From positions 1 through 38,545 of the forward strand of contig JAFUFD010000059.1 in the NCBI GenBank assembly GCA_017470055.1: a DNA stretch of 38,545 nt. Direction: 5' to 3'. The DNA comes from Prevotella sp. (GTDB taxonomy: Bacteria > Bacteroidota > Bacteroidia > Bacteroidales > Bacteroidaceae). Positions 1-6,335 of this stretch are shown here, piece by piece (position 1 is the stretch's first letter; every line of letters starts with the position of its first letter). Made by a program: the position numbers and the translations under genes. The notes beneath the pieces were generated by a model, which was given only the letters and a program-made list of their open reading frames with translations, was not told the DNA's origin and ran no database searches.

Positions 1-158
1 ATGGTGAAGTTACTCTTGTAATTGAACCCAATCGTGAACTGCGAGGTAAGATAATGCTCTATGGAGAGAACCTTGAGGTGATGCAACCATTGTCTTTGAG
101 AGAGCAGATTAAGGATATTCTTATGAAGCAATTGGAGTTATATTTGGTAGAGAAATAG
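1..158 (+). CDS. WYL-domain regulator, C-terminal fragment (partial)
   Basis: The frame starting at base 3 is open from the window edge to a TAG at 156-158 and gives about 51 residues. The peptide has the typical C-terminal end of a WYL-domain transcriptional regulator: a beta strand (GEVTLVIEPN), a short segment leading to LYGENLEVMQP, then a final helix rich in Leu and Lys. WYL proteins usually carry an N-terminal HTH and bind nucleic-acid ligands; many control defence loci in Bacteroidota. The N-terminal part lies outside the window, so the DNA-binding domain cannot be checked. A forward promoter (179-208) starts just after the stop. Confidence 0.7.
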   Translation, partial: GEVTLVIEPNRELRGKIMLYGENLEVMQPLSLREQIKDILMKQLELYLVEK

Positions 159-178
159 TAATTTTTCTAAGAAATCCT

Positions 179-208
179 TTGGAGATTCCAAAAAATAATG
201 TAACTTTG
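179..208 (+). promoter_or_regulatory. Bacteroidota-type promoter downstream of the WYL gene
   Basis: TTG at 179-181, 19 bp spacer, TAACTTTG at 201-208. This is a full match to the -33/-7 consensus of the primary sigma factor of Bacteroidota. It points rightwards into a stretch with no forward gene (the next gene, DUF3800, is on the other strand), so it may drive a short RNA. Confidence 0.55.
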
Positions 209-214
209 CATCCA

Positions 215-291
215 GAAATAAGTCCTTTGCAACTGAAAGGTTACGTTGACGTAGCTCACTTGTGTAGGTTGTACGGGGCTGTTTCTTTTTT
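215..291 (+). ncRNA. Candidate small RNA between the WYL and DUF3800 genes
   Basis: Transcription from the promoter at 179-208 would start near 215. The RNA would contain a CCTTT/AAAGG hairpin (224-240), a TACG-TTGA-CGTA hairpin (242-253) and a loose AGCTC/GGGCT stem (253-280) followed by a T-rich run (281-291). No forward reading frame of note is present. The last stem is weak, so the terminator is doubtful. The 3' part overlaps the end of the DUF3800 gene in antisense. Confidence 0.25.
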
Positions 292-1113
292 ATGATGCTT
301 TGTAAACCCTTTATCTTTCGTAAAGCGATTTGGAACAAAGTTCCAGTGTAAATAAGGCTCTTTCCATAAGTCAGACTTCTTTGTGATGGGTGTTGTTATA
401 CCAATATTAAAGCCAGGATGCAGTTCAAAGATCCTTTTAGAGATATGCTTGTAAAGCCTCTCTTTCACTATGTTCCGCTTCGCTCTTTTTCCATCGATAC
501 CACGCTCTTTATGCTTATCGTTCAAGCGAAAACACATTGCCCCAAGTACTACGTCCATAACTTGTAGTGGTAAATGTTTCTTGGAATTGACTTCTGCAAC
601 ATCACCATCCTTAATATGTATATTTGCCTTTTGAAATTGAACCAAATCATTTAAATGGTAGATAGCCTTCAGGAAACTGTCCCTATCAGGTCCTTTCAAT
701 GGCATGTCATCAATGAGCAATCTTACTCTAACATTCTTTCCTTTAGGATTGCTATAAATCAGTCCAAAGTCATTTTTGATGAATTGATAGTAAAGAATCT
801 GATATTCATGTCTCCTTTGTTCGTTATTCAATTCGAAAGCCTTAAACTGGCGGTGGCGGAAGAATATTCTTATTTTAGCCTTACCCTCACCAAGCAACTC
901 AAATAGCACGTCAATGATTCTCTTGTACCGCTCTTCTGTATATTCATTTACCTTCTGCCATTTGATTTCGTCCTCTATTCCTACTTCTCTAACAATAGCA
1001 GAAAGCCGTTGGAGCACTTCTTCATAGTGCTCTGACAGGATCAGTATACCACCATAGAAATTAGCATAATACTTCCCTGTAGAATCGCTCTCGTCAGTCC
1101 AGATGTAATACAT
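256..1113 (-). CDS. DUF3800 domain-containing protein
   Basis: This 285-aa protein matches the DUF3800 family. It opens with a strand and acidic pair (TDESD, D7/E8), has a second acidic pair in LLIDDMP (D135/D136), and a third conserved Asp in LQVMD (D187). This arrangement of acidic residues in an alpha/beta fold fits the proposal that the family is RNase H-like, but no activity can be claimed from the sequence. There is no signal peptide, so it should be cytoplasmic. DUF3800 genes often occur in mobile or defence islands, in line with the neighbours here. The start is the ATG at 1113, about 20 bp after a minus-strand -7 element (1133-1140). It is convergent with the WYL gene. Confidence 0.75.
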   Translation of the reverse strand: MYYIWTDESDSTGKYYANFYGGILILSEHYEEVLQRLSAIVREVGIEDEIKWQKVNEYTEERYKRIIDVLFELLGEGKAKIRIFFRHRQFKAFELNNEQRRHEYQILYYQFIKNDFGLIYSNPKGKNVRVRLLIDDMPLKGPDRDSFLKAIYHLNDLVQFQKANIHIKDGDVAEVNSKKHLPLQVMDVVLGAMCFRLNDKHKERGIDGKRAKRNIVKERLYKHISKRIFELHPGFNIGITTPITKKSDLWKEPYLHWNFVPNRFTKDKGFTKHHKKETAPYNLHK

Positions 1114-1132
1114 AGTTTACTAAATATGTCTG

Positions 1133-1140
1133 CAAAGGTA
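1133..1140 (-). promoter_or_regulatory. -7 promoter element of the DUF3800 gene
   Basis: On the minus strand this reads TACCTTTG, a perfect TAnnTTTG -7 element followed by C. No clear TTG lies at the -33 distance. Start of transcription is expected near 1126, giving a leader of roughly a dozen bases. Confidence 0.45.
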
Positions 1141-1223
1141 CAAAAATTCTACGAGAATCTGTCATGTATTTAGGGAAATGTACCTCTTTTTAGATATCTG
1201 GTATGGTTTATGTCAAAAACATT

Positions 1224-1409
1224 TCATAAAAGTTTGATTAACTGCTCTAAGGATTGCAGTTGTTGATTATACAACTGCTCCATGATATCAGCCCCTTTCT
1301 TTGCTTCATCCAGCCTCCTGCACTTTTCATCTGCCACATCTGGTGGATACATGCTACGAATTTGACTTTTCTTACTCTCAATAATCATTTCTTTTTCAGC
1401 ATCTGTCAT
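1224..1409 (-). CDS. Small hypothetical protein (61 aa), helical and charged
   Basis: I do not recognise a family. The 61-aa product is hydrophilic and predicted helical, with Glu/Lys-rich stretches at both ends and a central CRRLDEAKKG segment; the C-terminal 20 residues look like a short amphipathic or coiled-coil helix (NQQLQSLEQLIKLL). The start is unusually well marked: an AAAGGAG Shine-Dalgarno sequence (1417-1423) sits 7 bases before the ATG, which is rare in Bacteroidota. It lies 110 bases upstream of DUF3800 on the same strand, but DUF3800 has its own -7 element between them, so joint expression is uncertain. It could also be a small toxin/antitoxin-like or phage-derived protein; there is no evidence for either. 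Confidence 0.5.
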   Translation of the reverse strand: MTDAEKEMIIESKKSQIRSMYPPDVADEKCRRLDEAKKGADIMEQLYNQQLQSLEQLIKLL

Positions 1410-1701
1410 ATTATATCTCCTTTACCTTATTTGATTATTGTCGGAATGAGTACCATTACTCACCCCATTTTATTGATTATGGCTCTATGGCTCGCTTCGA
1501 CAACCAATAAAACTGGTGCAAAGATAAGCAATATTCTCCAGATATCAGTACAGAATTGGCTAAAAAGTGTTATAACATTCCCCAATTCCCTATTATTCTT
1601 ATTAATAATATGTACCTTTGCAAGAAGAGAATGGTATCAATATGCATATGACTACAGATAAGAACATTGTCTACTTGATTAATAATAACAAGCCCTCAAA
1701 C

Positions 1702-1722
1702 GGTTCCATGCAGAACGGAACC
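1702..1722 (+). promoter_or_regulatory. Dyad operator GGTTCC-N9-GGAACC, copy 1
   Basis: GGTTCC (1702-1707) and GGAACC (1717-1722) form a perfect inverted repeat with a 9-bp spacer. The second arm ends 19 bp before the -33 TTG at 1742. The same dyad at the same distance precedes the promoter at 5724-5754. The position, centred about 65 bp before the expected transcription start, suits an activator binding site. Which protein binds is unknown. Confidence 0.6.
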
Positions 1723-1741
1723 ATTCGTGAGGCAGAAATGC

Positions 1742-1772
1742 TTGCAGTGATCAGAAATCAGTTGTACCTTTG
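1742..1772 (+). promoter_or_regulatory. Promoter of the kinase/response-regulator unit
   Basis: TTG at 1742-1744, 20 bp spacer, TACCTTTG at 1765-1772. Transcription should start near 1779, leaving a leader of about 55 bases that can form a small hairpin (CATTTGA/TCAAGTG) before the ATG at 1834. Confidence 0.7.
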
Positions 1773-1833
1773 CGGCGCATTTGAGACTCAAGTGCAGGAC
1801 ATAAAGTACTAACCAACAAAAACACAAGAGACT

Positions 1834-4488
1834 ATGCAGAACGCACAGAACGCAGCAGAGATTCAGCAGAGAGTGATTAACCTCGTAGAACTTTACCGTA
1901 CTAAAGTGGGTAAGGAAAGTCAGATAGCTAAGGATGCCAAGGCGGATTGTGACTACTGGGATCAAGAGTCTATCAATTTGATGGATGAGAATGGCATAGG
2001 AGGTGGAATATATGGCGAAGGTCCTCATATCGAAGATTGGATAAAGCACCTGATGGTCAATGAACAGTTGCTTGGTCATTTCTATTCACTTGTTGCTGGA
2101 AAGGATGCTGAAAAAGAGATTCTTGACCAGTTACAGCCAGATGTCTATGATAAGACCATCTTTACCGAAGAAGAAGAGTTGTTCCTTACAGCCCATTTTA
2201 AGGATATGGTGAATTACATCATCCTTACTCCTTGTGATGATTCCCTTGAGTGGGTACATCGCCATGACGGCAAGGATGCTTATACCATTCCAAAGGAAGT
2301 GCTTGAACTCGTCAAAGCTCGGGTAGAGATTCCTATAGGTTCAACAGTGTATTATCCCCATACTGCATTTGCTCAATTAGCGAATCTGTTCGATGGGTGT
2401 AAGTATTATTGCGACACCATGTTTTATGCATGGACGAAAGTCGCCCTCTATGCCAACAATATAGATGCTGAGAACAATGCAAGGCCTACATCATACGATG
2501 CGATTGTGTCATATCTCCCAAAAGACGATGATGACAGCAAGGCAATTGCCCGTTTATGTGATGCATACAAGAATTTGCCAGTTGGTGGCAAATTTGTTCT
2601 GATTTGTCCGCCAAATGTTTTAGTGAACAAGGAGAATACTTTGTATAGAAGGACTCTTTCTGAAACATTGAAATATAAAGGACTACCTTCTGTTAAGGAA
2701 AAACTAGAAGAGGCATCCACAGACGTTAATGCTCAATTCAGGCGAATGCTTGTGGAGGACAAGGCTATTAAGGAGATAATCCAATTGCCCTCGGTAATGA
2801 GCAATAATGCGTCTTTCGACGCCTATTGTCTCCTGATTGCAGAGAAAGGAAGGATAAAATCAGACACTCTTCTCGTTGATGCTCGTGTGGCAAGTAATGA
2901 TTTTGATACAAAGCATTATATATTGTCATTCGACAATACCAAGTTCAATGCAATCTTGCAGAACGATGGTATTGATTCAAGTACGGGATTGAGAAAAGTG
3001 GTGAATGTATCCTCTGAGGATTTATCATCAGAGATTCTCATACCACAAGTATATGTGATAGAGAGACCTACAGAAACAGAACATCCTGTTCCTCTGTCGA
3101 TGTTATGCTCTTTGGCATCAACCAGAGTTCGTGATGTGCAATTTGATTTGCCAGAAGATACCCCATGGATAACCAAGAGTGACTTAACACCATTATACAC
3201 AGGTGATTTGGACATGTCTGTTATAAGAAAAGCAGATTGTCCTAACAATCCACCTTATGTTGAAGGTAGCAAAGAGTACGGATTTGATAAGGACGGCAAG
3301 TTCGTTGATTCCATTTGGTCACAGATAGGAAAGTCCAAAGGACATGATGTTTTGGAATATAGGAGATGTACCTATCTTGACGGCAACAGTGATGCTGTTC
3401 TCTATGAGCGATTTGCAGAGTCAGGAATTCAAATTGCTGTAGTTCGTGCGACAGGAAAACCTTATGCCGTAAGTAGCGGTATCTTTGTTTTCTGTCCTAA
3501 GGATGACTTTGATGCTAACTCGTTGGTAGCACTCTTGAGATTGCCTGTAGTGTATAGACAATTGATAGCATATCAAGAATATGGACTGGGCAATTACCTG
3601 AACGAGATACTTGTTCCTATGGATAAGCGCATTATTGGTGATGAACTCTATCGGATGAAGAGAGAAGAGGCTGTCACTAATGAGTTGGGAGAAAAAGTTC
3701 TGGTAATGAAGACCGAGTATATAAACGAGGTTCGGATGAGGAAACATGATATGCGTCCTCATATGAAGCAGTTGAATTCCTCAAAGAATTTGATGCAGCA
3801 CTATGTTGATAATATGTCTACAATAGATGATGTCCAGATTCATCTAAACCATCAACTCGCTCGATTCAGTGATGCGCTGGGACATCTTTCTGACATAATA
3901 GAGCATCTTAGTGATGAAGAGAAGTTTGGTAAACCTGAGCGATTCCCAATTATCGAACATCTACAAGAACTTATTACAGAATTTAATCGAAGTGGATACA
4001 ATATTTCTTTCAATTATAAAGAGGACGAGGCAAAGGAATATCTGAAAAACAAGATTGAGTATTTCTTGGATAATATTAAGGATTTCGAAACAGAAAAAGG
4101 AGAATATCCATTTCCAATACACTTCTCATATGCGCTAATAGCTCCATTGGATTTTGATCGGATGGTTCAAAATATAATAGAGAATGCTCGTACTCATGGA
4201 TTTATAGATGCATCTAAATCTGATTATAAAATTTGGATAAATCTTGATATAGATGAAAAGCGTGATATGTACCAGATTGATTTCTCAAATAACGGTATGC
4301 CTTTACCCGAAGGTATGACGAAAGCCCGTTATGGCATAAAAGGAGAGAAGGCTGGCAAACATGCAGGAACTGGCTCTGGCGGCTATATAGTGAAGTCCAT
4401 TGTTACCCACTATGGAGGTGACTATGACATTTTTTGTAAGAACGGAATAACAACTGTAAGAATATTATTACCGATAGTAACGATATGA
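1834..4488 (+). CDS. Hybrid histidine kinase with pseudo-HsdM methyltransferase sensor (884 aa)
   Basis: The C-terminal third is a histidine kinase: a phospho-acceptor helix around H638 (RKHDMRPHMKQL), then an HATPase_c domain with N box N780/N784 (NIIENARTHGF), G1 box near 816-823 (DFSNNGMP) and G2 box 845-850 (GTGSGG). Residues about 60-345 resemble the HsdM/N6-adenine methyltransferase fold, but both active motifs are lost: the SAM loop (usually DPxxGxG) reads YYPHTAF at 173-179, and the NPPY/F position reads SYLP at 226-229. Residues about 420-605 look like a target-recognition (HsdS-like) segment. There is no signal peptide or membrane segment, so it is probably a cytoplasmic sensor kinase reading DNA or a restriction-type ligand. 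Its stop overlaps the start of the response regulator (ATGA). The kinase call is firm; the methyltransferase-like call is moderate and the specificity segment tentative. Confidence 0.75.
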   Translation: MQNAQNAAEIQQRVINLVELYRTKVGKESQIAKDAKADCDYWDQESINLMDENGIGGGIYGEGPHIEDWIKHLMVNEQLLGHFYSLVAGKDAEKEILDQLQPDVYDKTIFTEEEELFLTAHFKDMVNYIILTPCDDSLEWVHRHDGKDAYTIPKEVLELVKARVEIPIGSTVYYPHTAFAQLANLFDGCKYYCDTMFYAWTKVALYANNIDAENNARPTSYDAIVSYLPKDDDDSKAIARLCDAYKNLPVGGKFVLICPPNVLVNKENTLYRRTLSETLKYKGLPSVKEKLEEASTDVNAQFRRMLVEDKAIKEIIQLPSVMSNNASFDAYCLLIAEKGRIKSDTLLVDARVASNDFDTKHYILSFDNTKFNAILQNDGIDSSTGLRKVVNVSSEDLSSEILIPQVYVIERPTETEHPVPLSMLCSLASTRVRDVQFDLPEDTPWITKSDLTPLYTGDLDMSVIRKADCPNNPPYVEGSKEYGFDKDGKFVDSIWSQIGKSKGHDVLEYRRCTYLDGNSDAVLYERFAESGIQIAVVRATGKPYAVSSGIFVFCPKDDFDANSLVALLRLPVVYRQLIAYQEYGLGNYLNEILVPMDKRIIGDELYRMKREEAVTNELGEKVLVMKTEYINEVRMRKHDMRPHMKQLNSSKNLMQHYVDNMSTIDDVQIHLNHQLARFSDALGHLSDIIEHLSDEEKFGKPERFPIIEHLQELITEFNRSGYNISFNYKEDEAKEYLKNKIEYFLDNIKDFETEKGEYPFPIHFSYALIAPLDFDRMVQNIIENARTHGFIDASKSDYKIWINLDIDEKRDMYQIDFSNNGMPLPEGMTKARYGIKGEKAGKHAGTGSGGYIVKSIVTHYGGDYDIFCKNGITTVRILLPIVTI

Positions 4489-5678
4489 ATACAAAGTATG
4501 AGGTCATCTGGATTGATGACGAATGGGAAAAGATGGATGCATTCAAAGAAGAATGTGAAGTGATTCATCAGATATATCTTCATCCGTTTCGGACTCAAAA
4601 GGCCGGAATGGATGAGTTTGATAAGAATCCCAAGAAATGGGATGCCATTATTCTTGATGCCAAAATGTTTGATGAGTCAGAGAATGAAGTGCCAAGATTG
4701 GATGGATTAAGGAAGGCAGTACAGCATATTAATGAAAAATCGTTGTTGTGCAAGGTTCCTTACTTTATTTCTACAGGTCAACCAGGTTTGATGGACAATG
4801 AGACTTTTGAACAGGCATTTGGTACTTATTACATCAAGGAGCGTGATGATCAAAAGCTCATTCAAGGCATAAAGGACGCTGCTGGCAAATCAACGAGGTT
4901 TCAAACTAAAACGTATTATATTGATGCTATAGAACAACTTGAATCTATTGATGCTTGGTGTTGTGATAAGATTCTTGACATATTGGAAGCAATGCATTTC
5001 CCTGAAAAGAATATTGATCCATTACTTTATTACAACCCCTTAAGGCAAACTTTAGAATATATCTTTAGGAAAGCAAATAAGGTCAACATCATACCCGATG
5101 AGTTTATTGGAAAAGACAAAGATGATGTCAACTTGAACCAGTGTGTACAGTTCCTTTCGGGTAGAAATGCTGATTGGATAGGGATTCGCTTTGGTGGAGC
5201 TAAAGACTTTGCCGTTCCTGCTCATATTAAGGATATGATGTTTCAAGTGCTAAATCTTGGCAATATCAATTCTCATTCACGGACGTTGAATGATGATGAA
5301 CTAAAGAAATTGGGTGCGTATTTCAAAGAAAATGTATGCAATTCTCATTATCTTATTTATAGTCTTGCACTGCAAATATGTGAAATAGCAGTCTTTATTG
5401 GAAAATATATAGCAGCCAATAAAGATACAGATAAGAATAGGACACAATGCAAAACATTTGGTATTGTGGAGAAGATTGAAGGAAATGATTCAATCTGCGT
5501 AATAAAAAGCAAAAGGCCTGGACGGGAATCATGCATCTGTATTTCCACAAAGTTTGCAATTAGTAAGGGAATAATTGACAAAAAGGTTGTTGTAATAGAC
5601 GAAAGTCCAAACACAAACAATACTACGAAAGTAGAATATCCATACTTTGCAATAAAAATAGAGCCTTTAGAGAAGTAA
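4485..5678 (+). CDS. Response regulator: receiver, helical domain and beta-rich tail (397 aa)
   Basis: Residues 1-130 are a receiver domain with all key residues: D11/D12 (WIDDE), phospho-acceptor D58 (IILDAK), S96/T97 (FISTG) and K118 (YYIKER). It overlaps the kinase gene by 4 bases and is surely its partner. No DNA-binding output domain follows. Residues about 145-305 are helical, with a pattern (LRQTLEYIFRKAN, then IKDMMFQVLNLGNINSHS) resembling DUF4145/HEPN-like domains, although no RxxxxxH nuclease motif is visible. Residues about 310-397 are beta-rich and could be an OB-like fold. The output may be protein or nucleic-acid binding rather than transcription. The output-domain assignments are inference. 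Confidence 0.7.
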   Translation: MNTKYEVIWIDDEWEKMDAFKEECEVIHQIYLHPFRTQKAGMDEFDKNPKKWDAIILDAKMFDESENEVPRLDGLRKAVQHINEKSLLCKVPYFISTGQPGLMDNETFEQAFGTYYIKERDDQKLIQGIKDAAGKSTRFQTKTYYIDAIEQLESIDAWCCDKILDILEAMHFPEKNIDPLLYYNPLRQTLEYIFRKANKVNIIPDEFIGKDKDDVNLNQCVQFLSGRNADWIGIRFGGAKDFAVPAHIKDMMFQVLNLGNINSHSRTLNDDELKKLGAYFKENVCNSHYLIYSLALQICEIAVFIGKYIAANKDTDKNRTQCKTFGIVEKIEGNDSICVIKSKRPGRESCICISTKFAISKGIIDKKVVVIDESPNTNNTTKVEYPYFAIKIEPLEK

Positions 5679-5683
5679 AAAAC

Positions 5684-5704
5684 GGTTCCAAGTAGAACGG
5701 AACT
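5684..5704 (+). promoter_or_regulatory. Dyad operator GGTTCC-N9-GGAACT, copy 2
   Basis: GGTTCC (5684-5689) and GGAACT (5699-5704), 9-bp spacer, beginning 5 bases after the response-regulator stop. The flanks also match copy 1 (AAACGGTTCCA before, ATTCG after). The distance from the second arm to the -33 TTG is 19 bp, identical to copy 1. In this copy the frame that is open in copy 1 hits TAG at once, so conservation is at the DNA level. Confidence 0.6.
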
Positions 5705-5723
5705 ATTCGCAAGGCTTGTTTTC

Positions 5724-5754
5724 TTGCAGACATCGGAAAGTTGCCGTAACTTTG
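5724..5754 (+). promoter_or_regulatory. Promoter of the 151-aa/helicase unit
   Basis: TTG at 5724-5726, 20 bp spacer, TAACTTTG at 5747-5754. Spacer length matches that of the kinase promoter. Just upstream, TTCGCAAGGCTTG (5706-5718) matches the left part of the palindrome in front of the ftsZ-like gene. Confidence 0.7.
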
Positions 5755-5796
5755 CAGCGTCAATCTCTGAAACCACCCCAGAGTTGACGCTGCAAA
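5751..5796 (+). repeat. Long inverted repeat at the transcription start of the 151-aa gene
   Basis: The arm 5751-5769 (TTTGCAGCGTCAA, T, CTCTG) pairs with 5779-5796 (CAGAGTTGACGCTGCAAA), giving about 18 base pairs with one bulged T and a 9-base loop. The left arm begins inside the -7 element, so only the inner part would be in the RNA; it may act as DNA operator, RNA leader structure or both. Confidence 0.65.
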
Positions 5797-5822
5797 ATGT
5801 TAGTGGTGGGAACTAAAACAGG

Positions 5823-6278
5823 ATGAATACTATGACGAACACAGCACTTCAAGACATCGCAATCAGGGCTCTGCCAGCACTCTCAGGTGAGCAAGTGACC
5901 TACAACGCAGCAAAGAACGTATTCCTTTCGCAGGGATACACAAGTGCGGCAGGGAACATGTATTACAAGGCAATACGTCTGTCGAACAGGCTGGTGGTAT
6001 ACTACGATTTGGGGCAGGGATATCTTCACACCTTCCTGAACGGCATCAAACTGTTCTGCTTTGACGGTCAGAAGGCGAACCTCATCGCACAGAAGTACTG
6101 GGGTGGCTGTGACTACCGCATCTTCAACGAGCAGTTTGCCAAGGAGCAGAGCATTTTGATGCTGAAGGACTTCTTAGACGGTCAACTGAAGTTGGAGGGG
6201 GCACACGTCAGCGATCAAGAACTTTCCAGTTTCGCAAGAAACATGGTAGAGGAGACACATCGTAAGCAGTTAGTTTAA
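5823..6278 (+). CDS. Hypothetical protein (151 aa)
   Basis: I do not recognise a family. The protein is soluble, with no signal peptide or membrane segment. The N-terminal half mixes a helix (LQDIAIRALPAL) with a stretch rich in Tyr and Val (KAIRLSNRLVVYYDLGQGYL) that looks like paired beta strands; the C-terminal half is helical and charged. No metal or nucleotide motif is visible. The ATG at 5823 lies about 60 bases after the expected transcription start; an ATG at 5832 is an alternative. It is followed after 57 bases by the helicase gene with no promoter in between, so the two are probably co-transcribed and under the same dyad control as the kinase unit. Confidence 0.65.
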   Translation: MNTMTNTALQDIAIRALPALSGEQVTYNAAKNVFLSQGYTSAAGNMYYKAIRLSNRLVVYYDLGQGYLHTFLNGIKLFCFDGQKANLIAQKYWGGCDYRIFNEQFAKEQSILMLKDFLDGQLKLEGAHVSDQELSSFARNMVEETHRKQLV

Positions 6279-6335
6279 GGGTGACTGCTTGCGACAAGGA
6301 TAACACTATAAACAATCACTAAGACCAATAAGACT

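Larger units (their letters stand above)
1410..1833. other. Intergenic region: dyad, upstream -7 element, shared promoter module
   Basis: These 424 bases lie between the leftward small gene and the rightward kinase gene. They contain a TGAGTA-CCAT-TACTCA inverted repeat (1447-1462), an 11-base sequence also found at 13244-13254, a perfect -7 element TACCTTTG at 1613-1620 without a clear -33, and the dyad plus promoter at 1702-1772. A 56-64-codon open frame covers 1618-1812, but its frame is interrupted in the second copy of the module, so I treat it as DNA-level regulation and not as a gene. Confidence 0.5.

Noticed and set aside
1254-1661. 135-codon forward frame rich in hydrophobic residues
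   Set aside because: Its first part is antisense to the small gene at 1224-1409 and it crosses the intergenic dyad; no promoter precedes it.
1618-1812. 64-codon frame before the kinase gene
   Set aside because: It covers the dyad and promoter. In the second copy of this module the same frame is closed, so conservation is at the DNA level.
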